Below are positions 1 to 10,991 of a stretch of 64,000 nucleotides of DNA, one piece after another. The notes below the pieces were generated by a model that searched no databases, was not told the DNA's origin, and was given only the letters and a program-made list of their open reading frames with translations. This DNA is from Spirodela intermedia. Lineage: Eukaryota > Streptophyta > Magnoliopsida > Alismatales > Araceae. Numbering within the stretch: position 1 is the stretch's first letter; each line of letters begins with the position of its first letter. The position numbers and the translations under genes were made by a program. The stretch covers positions 4,434,219-4,498,218 of the forward strand of contig LR746281.1 in NCBI GenBank assembly GCA_902729315.2, read 5' to 3'.

Positions 1-54
<54 letters not shown>

Positions 55-86
55 CCTCCCTCCCTCCCTCCCTCCCTCCCTCCCTA
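1..86. repeat. (TC)n / (CCTC)n microsatellite
   Basis: About 50 bp of pure TC dinucleotide run into about 35 bp of CCTC tetranucleotide. The window cuts the left edge, so the full length is unknown. The tract lies downstream of the minus-strand peptide gene that follows. No coding content. Confidence 0.95.
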
Positions 87-293
87 GCTCCCTCCCTTCA
101 TGTCGAATACCGTGACTGTCGGAGGAAAAAACTAGAAGGCTACTGTCACCGAGGAAGCTTTCTCTCTCTTTCTCTCGGCATTTAGAGAGCTACAAAAGAA
201 GGGAAATCATAAAAGGGTCGAGGAGAGTCAATGCAGGGAGATTGTGGTCCGTGTCATTGTTCTTCCGACGGGTGGAGCAGGCACAGATTGAAC

Positions 294-645
294 TCAAGGA
301 GATCGACACTGGCAGGAGAAGGGCGGCGGCTTGGATATGTAGAAGCTCTGGAAGGGCACGCCGGTGCAGTTCCGGGTGCTCCCGCTGAAGAAGGGGGCAC
401 TCGGCGCTGCGGCGGTGGATGAAGAGGAACGCGCTCTCATCCTCCTCGTAGACAAACTCATACCCGCCTCGCAAGGCCACGCCATGGCAGCCGTAGTAGA
501 AGGTCCTACTCTCCCCATTGCGGCCGGGGTCCTCGTACAGCCTCATCCAGCTGGCCTCCGCCGGTGTCGGGCCGGCGGCGAGGGCGAGAAGCAGCAGCTC
601 CGCGAGGGCTGCGGCGGCGACGGCGACGCCACCAGTCGCTGCCAT
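294..645 (-). pseudogene. MiAMP1-like antimicrobial peptide gene, frameshifted
   Basis: Likely a secreted beta-crystallin-fold antimicrobial peptide of the MiAMP1 family (founder: macadamia). The ATG at 645 opens a hydrophobic Ala/Leu-rich signal peptide of about 35 residues. The mature part starts with a Trp-containing strand and carries the family-like core YGCHGVALRGGYEF. The reading frame then changes at a run of five C (G at 393-397 on +). The family-like C-terminal half, with the block GSTRNC and a closing CQC, lies in the next frame and stops at 294-296. ATG to that stop is 352 nt, one more than a multiple of three, so a single extra base explains the break. In the first frame the ORF instead runs on to about 190 with low-complexity sequence. 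It may be a true pseudogene or a consensus error at the C run. Family assignment is moderate, because not all six canonical cysteines can be aligned. Confidence 0.55.
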
Positions 646-1058
646 GAGGGAGAACACCAAGACCTAGGAAGATCTTCCATGGTGCAGCTGCCAGGCTCAT
701 ATAATCAACGTCTCCCGCTAAATCCGTCCTCGGACAGTCGTCAATTCCGTGGGATATCTTAATCACTGAATTTATCACGTGCATAAATCCGCGTAAATCG
801 CAGCTTTGCATTAAAAGAAATATTACACGATTTTTATATTGGACACATATTCAAGTGAAATTAATATTATTAATAATAAGATTATATTGGTAAAAAGGTT
901 TTTTATTTTTTTCGAACTCTGATAACAGTCGCCTAATGGGTTGACAATAACTATGGATAACTTCACTTGAACATCTATGGATAGATTTGGATCCGGACCC
1001 GTTTGTGGGCCGACAAATACGCCTTCTCGGATCACCCCAGGGTTTGTTTTCTGCTGAG
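646..1058. promoter_or_regulatory. Divergent intergenic promoter region
   Basis: About 410 bp separate the minus-strand peptide gene (ATG at 645) from the plus-strand CCR4-type gene (ATG at 1059), so both promoters must sit here. A TATA-like element on the minus strand (ATTATATG, 698-705) lies about 55 bp upstream of the peptide ATG. The middle (800-910) is very AT-rich. No clear TATA box stands at a standard distance before the CCR4-type gene, as is common for housekeeping genes. Confidence 0.5.
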
Positions 1059-4000
1059 ATGCTGCGACCGCCGTTGCCGTTCACCGCCGGCCGCCGGCCG
1101 CCGGCGAGGTTCTCGCCTCGTCGCCCGTGAGTAGCATCGCAAAGAAGCAAGGTTCCTGTATTTCTCGTGTATAATCTTGATGATTGAGTGTATTCGATCT
1201 CATCGGTTCCTCGAAGACAGGTTCTGCATGGGGAGCAAGGTAAGTGAAGCGGCGTCGCCGGCCGTCCCCAGATTCGTCCGCATCGGGGGAAAAGAAGGTC
1301 TCTCGGAGGACGCCTTCGGAAGAGGTGCGCTTCCGCCGGCGTTTGACTCGAAAATTTGCATAATTGGCTTTCCAGTGATAAATTTGTTTTCAGCGTGGAA
1401 CAAGTGAAGAAAAACTTGTCGCTGGGGCTGTTTTCTGCAGGTTTCAAATTCCGGCTTGTGTCGTACAACATCTTGGCCCAGGTAGTACTGTATCACAGTA
1501 ATGTCTTTGCTCTGCACTTTGAACCGATGAAAATTCATGGTGGATTCCATAAGCGATCAAAATTTTGTCCGAGTTCAATTGCAATGGTTACTTGGATGCC
1601 TTTCTGAACACGTCTAATTAACTAAGGTGAGAAACGCCTTGGCTGATCCAGTTCCTGAACAATTTTAGATTGGGAAGACTTAATTGGTTTGCGAGGCAAA
1701 TTATTGAATCCGAAATAATCGTTAAAAAGAGTGGGAAAAAAGCTAAAATAAGAGAAAAAAGTGGAGGAAACTGGGAAGGAATCGCACATCTCCTTATTGG
1801 TTAAAACAGAAAAGGAAATAGTAGCATTCTACAAGTATCATCAGATGTGGGTTCCAAGCAAGCAGCGGGGTGGGTCCTTTCTGTTGGTATCTGTTGTCAT
1901 CTTTACTATAATGGCCCATCTTATCCCTGATTGATACAGAAGTGTATATTTATCTTGCCTTAAAACATTTGAAGAACATCAGGATGAGGTTGTAAACTTC
2001 AAAATTTTGCAAAAAAAAAAGTGCCTAGAGAGGAATTGTGGGTCAAGTTTGCCAAACTTATATCCTTCACTCCCCTGCTGCAGAGACCAATCCAGAAAAA
2101 TATGGCCTGGACCTAGATGTGAAATCTCTGACTCTCATGTTCCATGGAATTTGATCACGCACTTGGATTGGTCGGGCTTGATTATTCTCCAGATTTTGGT
2201 CAGGAGTTTGGAAGTTTTGATGTCAGAATGATTCTTTTTTCATTATGAAATTCCTTAAATTTCTAATTATTTTTTCCGAATGATTTTTAATTTGTGATAG
2301 ATCGCATGATTCATCTTGGTTTTCTATGATTCTAATATATAGTGGAGGCTTTAGGATCAACCAGGTTGCATAGTTTTGGCTGTTTTAAGAGGGAGAATAT
2401 GAATTCAGAAAATTAGTATATGAGTGAATGGAATTGTTTTCGTCTGGCTTTTGTCAGATTTCCAAGATACTGAGATGGAAATTTGGTCCAAATGAGATTT
2501 ACTATTCTAATCGTTTCTGGCATCCAAGCATCCATTACTAGTTTTCTAATGGATTGATGGCCGGGATAAAAAGGGTTTTTGTGTCAAGCTTGGGTTTGCA
2601 TTCCAAACACCAAGTTTCTTACTCCAATGTCTTCCCTGTCCAGTTGAGTATTGGTGGTGGTCTTCCAATAATTCAAGAAAATATAGAGAATGTTTGCCAT
2701 CAGTCCATAGGATAGAAATTCTATATTAAAATTAGAGAAGGAAGTTTGATTTAGTCAGGGTTAATTTTTCTTTCTATTTATTTAATTTTTATTTGCTAAT
2801 AAAATGGCTTCATAGTGAGCTTCAGATTTTTATCCCTTCAGCAATAGTTGTCTAAATGCTAGCTCCTGGTCTTTCTCTGGTTTCCAAGGGATCCTTAATA
2901 TATTATTTATAACCTCATCTTGCAGGCGTATGTCAAAAGTTCTTATTTTCCACACTCTCCATCTCCTTGTCTGAGGTAAATCAAAGTCTCTCTCCTCTCC
3001 AAAAATGTATATATTTCTAATTTCATTCTAGGAGCACATCATTACTTCTGGTGGATTCGGTGGGGTGTTGTCTGCCTTCAGATCTACATGAGAGCATTGT
3101 TTTTATAACGTATTCATGCAGAAAACATTTTTTTTTCTATCTATCTCAACGTTCAATACATCAATTTGGTGATATCCCCCCCTACTCATTTTTTGAGCAC
3201 ATCCGTGCCTTTGGTTAAGTCTTGTTCTCGTAATTTAGGCCTGATGTGCCACTTCTGCTTGCTCCAGCAGAAACGTGCTTGGTACTTTTGCACAGAGCAG
3301 GCAGGCATGAAGGGTGAACCACTTTGTAATGCCTTTACCTTGCTCTGTGGGGTTATCAAGGGTGAACAGCTTTCAATAAAGAACTTTACTGCATTTCATG
3401 TGTGCCAAGGAGTTTCTTTTGGATCATGATCCTTCATGAATGTTAGCGAAAATGCTCCTGCCTTGAGATCCTGAAATTATCTGATGCTGATCCTCAACTT
3501 CATTATGCCAATTGAAGACTACGAATGCGCTTTGCAATATAAAAATTTAAATCACGAGAAATTGGTTCTACATATTGAACTTTTTAGATGGGCTTTGTTC
3601 TATCGTTTTCTCGTTGCATTTATGTATAATACACTGTATTGCAGGTGGAAAGCACGCTCACAGGCAATTTTGACTCTCCTCAGAAGCTTTGAGGCCGACC
3701 TACTCTGCCTACAGGTGAGAATTGCCTTAGACAATGAAGAGTGGTAACATGACCAGGGTCAGGCGAGCTTGACCAGTCTAACACAGGAGGGAGACCTTAG
3801 CCTGTCCAAGCCAGAAGATATAATATTTTTTCGTTTAAATGCTTTCTCCCAAGATTCCATCGGATTTTATCTTAGACTCTGAGTAATGCTGGGAATGGGA
3901 TTAGCAGCCTCATTTGGTTACTATTTTATGAACTCCAAGCCAATTGTGCTTTGCACGAGTTTCTCTACAGTATCACGTAATTGCTGATGATTTTGCCATA

Positions 4001-5722
4001 ATGTTTGCTTCTGTTGCATCATCATTCTATCTCACATGCTGATTGAAGTGGGTAACGTGCCCTTTTTAGTGCTGTTAGGTGATTACTGTAGATTTCCCTA
4101 GTTCCAGCTTGAAAACTCATGCTTTTCTTCCACTTCCCTTGTTCTGCGAGATGCCATCGTTCAGGAACTGGATGAATTCGACAGCTTCTATAGGAAAAAT
4201 ATGCAGAGCCTTGGCTATTCAAGCATTTATATTCAGAGAAGCGGGCTGAAACGCGATGGATGTGGAATCTTTTACAAGCCCACAAGGTACACAATCGTCT
4301 TCAATTCTCATCCGCTGAAACTGTTGAGATGCCTCCCATATGGCAAAATCAGGTCAGCCTCTTGGGCTCTCTTGCCTCATCTAGATTAAAGTCCGATCCT
4401 GTGTGGGTTTTGTCCGATTTGGACGACAGTATCAAACCAGTTCTGGCCAAAAGTTTGGAGTGATGATCTTTAAGGAAGGAAGGGCATTAAGGTCACTGAT
4501 GTATGCGGCAGGTTGCAGACGATCTTATCTGGTTCCTTCACATATTAGACCAGCTCTCCCAATCTGCAGTCAAATCGCTCTGTTCTTCTGTGTCCTACCC
4601 TTTGAAATTTTTACTTCTTTCATCACGTATTCTAGATCTTCAGAGTTGACCCTTACCCACTTGAGCTTCTCCCATTCTTCTGTCACTTCTGATTGCCTTT
4701 TTGTTTAACCCTTTCCCTGTAACCAGTGCAGAACTGGTCTTGAAGGAGGTGATCGAATACAATGACCTGGTTGATTTTGTTGACCCCAAGAACTCCGATG
4801 AGGAGGACAGAAGAGAAGATGGAGAAAGTTCCATGGTTTCGGACGACAAACCAGGTGAAGGTTCCTCTCATTCCATGCTTCCATCTCCCTCCCGAATTTA
4901 TTCTGTTCATTGAGATTCCTTTCACTATCCCCCGTTCGCTCTCTCGCTGTCTCAGTCCTGGCAGAGGAGCGTAGTGGCGATGGCAACGGTCGAGATCCCA
5001 GTGACCCGCGTGTGAGGCTGAAGCGAGACTGTGTGGGAATAATGGCGGCATTCAGACTCAACGATCCCTCCCGCCATCTGGTTGTCGTGGCGAATACACA
5101 CATTTACTGGTGAGTTTTGAGCTCAGATTCATCTCCATCCTCTGTCCTGCTATCTATAGCCGACGCCTCTCGTTATCCTGCTTCAGGGACCCCGACTGGG
5201 CTGATGTGAAGCTGGCGCAGGCCGAGTATCTCCTGTCGCGTCTCTCTCGATTCAAAAACTCTGTCTGCACAGAATTTTGCTCCGCGCCTTCGATCATCGT
5301 CGCCGGGGACTTCAACTCCACCCCCGGGGATGCGGTCCATTCTCCTTCGCCCAACCTTCTTCCGGATTTTGGTCCTGGCTTCAGAAGAACTTGCGAATTA
5401 TATGGCTTCTGCTTCGCAGGTCTACCGGTTCATGGTGTCTGAAGACGTTGTCACCGCCGCCGCGGCCACCACCAAGCCGCCCGTTCCTCTGCGTAGCCTC
5501 TATGCGTCTGCTGGCGGAGAGCCGCCTTTCACCAATTGCACCCCGGGTTTCACTGGGACGCTTGACTACATCTTCTTCTCGGGCTCCGGCAGGCTGAGGC
5601 CGATCGGGCTCCTCCAGGTCCCCGGGCCGGAGTCGCCGGACGTCACCGGCGGACTACCCAACCACCGCCACCCCAGCGACCACCTGCCCATCGGAGGGAA
5701 CTTCATGCTAGTCGATCTTTGA
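1059..5722 (+). CDS. CCR4-4: Carbon catabolite repressor 4 homolog 4-type exo/endonuclease/phosphatase protein
   Basis: Predicted Mg-dependent poly(A)-specific 3'-5' exoribonuclease of the EEP fold, related to Arabidopsis CCR4 homolog 4. Ten coding exons: 1059-1126, 1221-1324, 1441-1481, 2926-2975, 3645-3714, 4165-4286, 4727-4854, 4956-5109, 5187-5334 and 5420-5722. All introns are GT-AG, phase is kept throughout, and the total is 1188 nt or 395 aa. EEP landmarks appear in order: FRLVSYNILAQ, ADLLCLQELDEFD (metal-binding Glu), KRDGCGIFYK, RDCVGIMAAF, ANTHIYW, IIVAGDFNSTPGD (catalytic Asp/Asn) and the C-terminal NHRHPSDHLPIG (catalytic Asp/His). There is no leucine-rich repeat domain, which fits the short CCR4-3/4 class rather than CCR4-1/2. 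Exon 1 encodes an Arg/Pro-rich, acid-free leader that could be a targeting peptide. An alternative start is the exon 2 Met at 1228. An acidic stretch in exon 7 is probably disordered. Confidence 0.92.
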
Positions 5723-8700
5723 TCTCTGGTTACCCATCGAGTACATGAACCTGAAGAACGATTTATCCGTGGTTTAATCTTTGATCCCTGGTCGCCATGA
5801 CTGCGACCTCGCAAACATGATGAGATCGGATTGTGGTCGGATGGATTCCAAAGTCAACGCTGGCGATGCAGCTCAGTGCCCATCCTGTGCCGATGTGAGG
5901 CCTTGCAAGCAAGCCTGGCCAAATGAAGCGGCCGCCATCATCACGCAAGGATTCACAAATGAATGCGTCCATATGGTCGAAGATTTTGCAACGAGCTGGT
6001 TCTCACTCCCTTGAGCAGCGTCCAACGAGGGAGGAGAGGAAGGTAGAAGAGGAGGCGGGCAGCCTGGCTTGACGCAGAGAACCTGTCGAATGCCGGCAGG
6101 CCGTCGCCGTCGTGGCACTCCGGCCGCTGTCGTACTGGGCGTGCCCAGGATCATTGTCCCGGCGAGCCGGGCTCGGGTCATCCCCCTCCCGGCAAATCTC
6201 TTCGTCCTCACCAGAAACCCCCGAGTCGTCTCAATAGCCTCTTTACGGTGTACTTGGGCACAGACAGAGGTCTTACTGCGCTTAAAATCTACCTCGATGT
6301 ATATTCTGGTCAATAGGTTGACTCACATATCAATACATGACCTTCATTAAGAAAACATTGCTGTGGCACATCTACATTGCTTCATATTGCACCCCATATA
6401 CGGTGTATGTGGCTTGCAAAAGGAAGTCAGAACTGATGCAATAAATATATCAGGCTACTTGTGAGGTTGAACAATTTTGAGATAAAAATTATATACACTT
6501 AATTGTGGTAAATATCAATAGGACCTAATTAAGTTGACCTCATGAAAACTTACGATAACACCAAGGTGAGAAAAAGAAAGAAGAGCATCATGTACCACAA
6601 GTATGGAGGCTTAATACCAGATTTTTATTGTTGATTCTTGAAACTTTGTACTGATGATATTGCACAAAATAATATGTAGAACAATTAGAGAATTTATCCA
6701 ATAGTCATGGTGTTCTTTAAAATGGCTAGGAGACTTGTTTGGTTGACTCACAACAATGAACTTAGAATGAAAGCAAGTTTATGCCTTCACATTCTAGTTC
6801 TGTGTGTTTCTAAGTAAATTATGCCAAGTGGACTTAACCACTATAAAAATGCAGGTTCTCATTTAACTATCCTAAGCATACCCAACTAGTGATAAGAAAC
6901 CTATTTTAATAAATGTCAAAGTGACCAATCCAAAGCATAGATCTGGGGGCAATGAGTTTGGGATACCATAATTTTGATTTTGAATCACTATAATGGAGAT
7001 CTAACATGGTTGGTGCTTTTCCTTATTTTTTATTTAATTTTTTTCTCCTATTTTCCTTGCCAACCAGAAACATATTAGATGCATGCTAACCACAAACATA
7101 TTAAATCCTTCCCAAGTTTTTTTATACCTTTCTAGTGGTTAATGAATCTTAATTTTGATATTAGTAATTAATTAAAAGTTAATAATATAATGTGATAGGA
7201 TGCTTCACCTTATCTTTTGTTAACTTCAAAACTCAGCATACATACCATTGATGGGTATCAACCACTTTGTATGTGTTTCTATCCTTATTTACCTACCTCT
7301 TCAACAGCTTCATGCATGGCCATACACTTCCATGCACAACACTGTACCATGTGGCTAAAAAATCTACCATGTGGGATCTCTACTTTTTATCTTGGTTGTT
7401 CTGGTGCAAAATTAATTTTATTTTTAAAAAATATATATTACATGTTTGTATGACTTTAGGATGAGTGTGCTGATATTTTGTATGATTTTGAGGTGTCATA
7501 CTTTTTTCTGCGCCATCTTGCATCAATAATTTTTGGAACTCATAATTGCTTCCAGGAGAATGAGCCATGGCTCGAGTCCCTAAACAAACAGAATTTGGGC
7601 CTCCATGGACCAGGCCAATCAACGTTACTAGCCAGTCCTTTTTGACATTGTTAATACAATATCTACATTCATGCAATGTATTTCGTGAAAAATATAACAA
7701 ATCACTAGAAAAGCTTAAAATCATGAGAAATTTATGAAAATATGATATGATAGATTTATTTGTACCATAGAACACACTCTGTATATGTAATATATGGTGC
7801 CCAAATATGTTATCACGCAAAATTATTCTAAACACACACATTGTATTCATGACATTTAAAAATCCTTTAGGCATATGCATTCATCCAAATCCTTAAAGAT
7901 TTAACAATCCATACTATCCATGAATGAAAAAAAAACTGAAGTGATTTTTAAAGAGATCAATCATTTTTTAAAAAAATTATGGATAAAAACTCATAATATT
8001 AAATAACTATGTAAGGACATACAATTGTATGTTCATAATCTAAGTGGAGCCTTAAATCCAACAAATGCAAGCCTTACATTTATGTTAAGGTCAAACCTCA
8101 TCATTTAAGTAGATCAACATTTTCAATGGTACTATCATATGCACAAAGCTTAACTCCATACACCAACTCTTGATTGATGTGTGGGCCTCTTGAAGGGCTT
8201 ATTAATATGCACTAATAGAGAGTGTTGTGTGGTAAAATGAGTAGTCTAAATTTAATCAATTAATTCAATATCAGAATCATTAAAGACTGACTATTTAATG
8301 TCATGGATACATAATAGACAACTTTTATATTCATATTTTTCTTCATGAATTCTCATTATTTTAAGTATTATAATCTTCTTTTTTTCTCAGTATGAAAATT
8401 TCTATAAATATCTATACTTTCAAAAAAAATACACAAGATAATAATTCTAAACAAAAAAATCAACTAAATAACTATATTAAACATCATTTGAATTTTCCGA
8501 TTTAATAATATTAATTTAAATTATATCTCAATACTTTCATATTTAGCTTCATATAAAACATATTTAAGATTATGCATAATTGGGCATTTTAATTGATCTT
8601 ACAATATTTTACATCATCACAAAATCATATATTTAGTGTTCCAAAAGTACTATTATTAGATCTTAAGAAGATTTATTATTGAGAATTGGATGTAGGAAAC

Positions 8701-9480
8701 ATGCCATGAATGTAGAATTTTTTGTTGTCTATAATCTAGTTAAGTTTTAAATTATCTTATCACATTTATTCATTTGTTTCTATGTGATTATATTGTGATA
8801 TAAAATAGGATATAAGTTAATGAATCTTACATTGAATATAGCCTTGGCCCAATAAATAGATGTTTCAAGATCACAAGAAATGGGGTTGGAAAAATGATCA
8901 CCATAGTTCAAACTTTATGATAAAAGTACTTATCCAGTAGTAGAATGCTAAAACGACATTTTATGATATTTCTTTATCCTTGATCTATTTTGATGGTTAA
9001 AGATTAAGAAAGTAAGAAAACTTTGAAATGTCAATCAATGATTGAACCAACAACAAATAGGTATGCATATTAGAGTTGATGAAGACATCGTACATTGCAT
9101 TTTTGGATTTCTAGGTCAAACTCTATTAAGGTTTGAATCGAGTGAGTCTAAATTACTAAAATTATAGACGGGTATATTAATTTCAGGGTCATGAATTATT
9201 ATTTTGTGTTGGAATGAAATCAAATTTGTAATACTAGAGATGTGATATTATGATACCTTGCCAATGTAGAACTGGGAAAAGAAGCCTTCTAGGCTGCACG
9301 CTTGATTTTGGCTATTATATGAGATTAAATGGGTTACTTAACAATGTTGGTTGATTGCTATTATGAATTTGCCTTGGCAAAGTAGGGTATGGTATTTGGG
9401 GAAGCCCACTTGACAAGCCACAATCCTCCGTGCCCGTTATTAAAGAAAGCCATCATCCACTAATGTCAAACACACGGTGA
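5723..9480. other. Intergenic region, no gene recognised
   Basis: Positions 5723-6300 are fairly GC-rich and hold open frames on both strands, none with a recognisable domain. They may be 3' UTR plus flanking DNA. From about 6350 to 9480 the sequence is AT-rich with scattered stops. It looks like old degenerate repeat DNA, but no terminal repeats or element domains could be identified. Confidence 0.6.
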
Positions 9481-9486
9481 ATCCAG

Positions 9487-9540
9487 ATGTGCGTGTGTGC
9501 GTGTGTGCGTGTGTGCGTGTGTGAGAGAGAGAAAGAGAGG
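9487..9540. repeat. (GTGTGTGC)n / GA microsatellite
   Basis: Four tandem copies of an 8-bp unit GTGTGTGC run into an imperfect GA tract. Potential purine/pyrimidine alternation (Z-DNA-prone) is next to a polypurine tract. Confidence 0.85.
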
Positions 9541-10510
9541 GGAAGGAGAGACCAAAGCCAACCGCATAGGGGATTGTGGCTTGAGCCACCTGCTGAAATT
9601 TTCATCCTGAGAAGATTTCCAAATGCGGAGAGGCAACCAAACGTATCATACTGAAAATATAGATAGAGACATACATAAGCTGTGGACCGAAAATTTCATC
9701 AGGTCTATACAGTGATGCACTCGTCGTAGCAGGGACAAGGACTTTCTCCCCGTGAACTCCTCCTTGAGGTGGGTGCAAGCGCGGAATGGTTAAGGCCCTA
9801 TCTACTGTCAGCCATTGTAGTAAAGACTCTTCAACCGTTGGGATTTCTAAGCTGAGAATGGTCAAGGCCGCTGCCTTTGAGATTCTACTTCCGCCAAGAA
9901 CAAAATTTGGGAGAAGCATCGTGCAAAGCTGCGGGCTTGGTCCCCTCTCGTTCAAGAAACTTGGCTCAAACTTGGGAGAGTTCCCGGAACCTCATTGGAT
10001 AAACACTGAAACTATCTAATCAAACTTGGCTATGGAACGTCTCTATCCTGTGGATTATCTTTCGGGCATGTGTTTTTCATACTCATGGGTCTTTGGGAGG
10101 TAATTTTGCCCGGATAGAGGAGCCCGAGCTGGGCTGATCCGGACCCTTGTTCCCTGGCCCGGTTTATGGACCAGGTGACGGCAGGGGGAGGGTGTGGACG
10201 GGGGTTGTTCACACGTGCATTGAACAGAATGACCGGTGGGTGAGATCAGTTGCTCGTTCGTCGATAGGTTCAGCCGCCCCGCCGGCGGCCAGATCGTGTG
10301 GCTCCTGGCAAGGGGGAGCAGCCCATCCCGACTCAGCTGCGCTCACGGCTCTCTCTCAGCCCTACGCCACGTGGACCCTCAAGGACCACGGAGATCACTG
10401 GGACAACAACAAAGCAGATGAAAGTGTTGCCTTCCCTCCCCCACGAGAAAAGGCCGCCGAACGGGCTCAGGCCCTACTGCCCTTCTTCCTTAAAGACTCA
10501 TCATCGATAG
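9541..10510. other. Intergenic region with an unassigned open minus-strand frame
   Basis: Between 9602 and 9955 the minus strand stays open for 117 codons and the plus strand has a 77-codon frame (9786-10019). Neither gives a recognisable family. Positions 10030-10500 are more GC-rich and probably belong to the distal promoter of the transporter that follows. Nothing else is supported. Confidence 0.45.
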
Positions 10511-10512
10511 AT

Positions 10513-10518
<6 letters not shown>

Positions 10519-10552
<34 letters not shown>
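10519..10552. repeat. (GA)n microsatellite
   Basis: A pure AG run of about 34 bp, preceded by GATA-type units. It lies about 440 bp upstream of the transporter start codon, in its promoter or distal leader. Confidence 0.9.
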
Positions 10553-10555
<3 letters not shown>

Positions 10556-10991
10556 GCTATGGCAGAGTCCGGACCCTCTTTCTCTCTCTCTCACTCCCTC
10601 TTGGTCCCGTCGGGTAATTTTTTTCAAAAAAACGCGGTGACCGTTCGGAGGCCACGGCCGAAGAGGAGTAACAGGCTCTTCACGCACATCACGAGCCGTA
10701 GTTGGTAAGCTTACCGCGGCGGCAGGCAGCGGCATTTAGAGTAATGTGACAGTATCTGGAAATCGCCACAGGATCACGTCGCCTCCTCTCTCTCTCTCTC
10801 TGGTCATCGCTCTCTCGTTCGTCTGCTCTTCCTTTCTAGCGACGGCACAGCGCTCCGTCCCTGTTGCCGGGCCACTCTCCTCCTTCTCATCCTCATCTTC
10901 TTCGAAGGAATCGTCCCATATAGGAGGTCCTGGGGGAGGCAGGACCCACCCTCCTCTTCCTCTGGCGCCGGAATTCTGATCGTCCGAGAGG
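10553..10991 (+). promoter_or_regulatory. Promoter/leader of the MFS transporter gene
   Basis: CT-rich sequence with several short TC runs (about 10785-10815 and 10875-10905) precedes the ATG at 10992. The pyrimidine-rich character is typical of plant leaders. A TATA-like CATATAGG near 10917 is too close to the ATG to be certain. Confidence 0.4.

Noticed and set aside
5873-6313. A 146-codon minus-strand frame after the CCR4-type gene
   Set aside because: GC-rich and open, but with no recognisable domain, and a competing frame lies on the other strand. Not enough support to call a gene.
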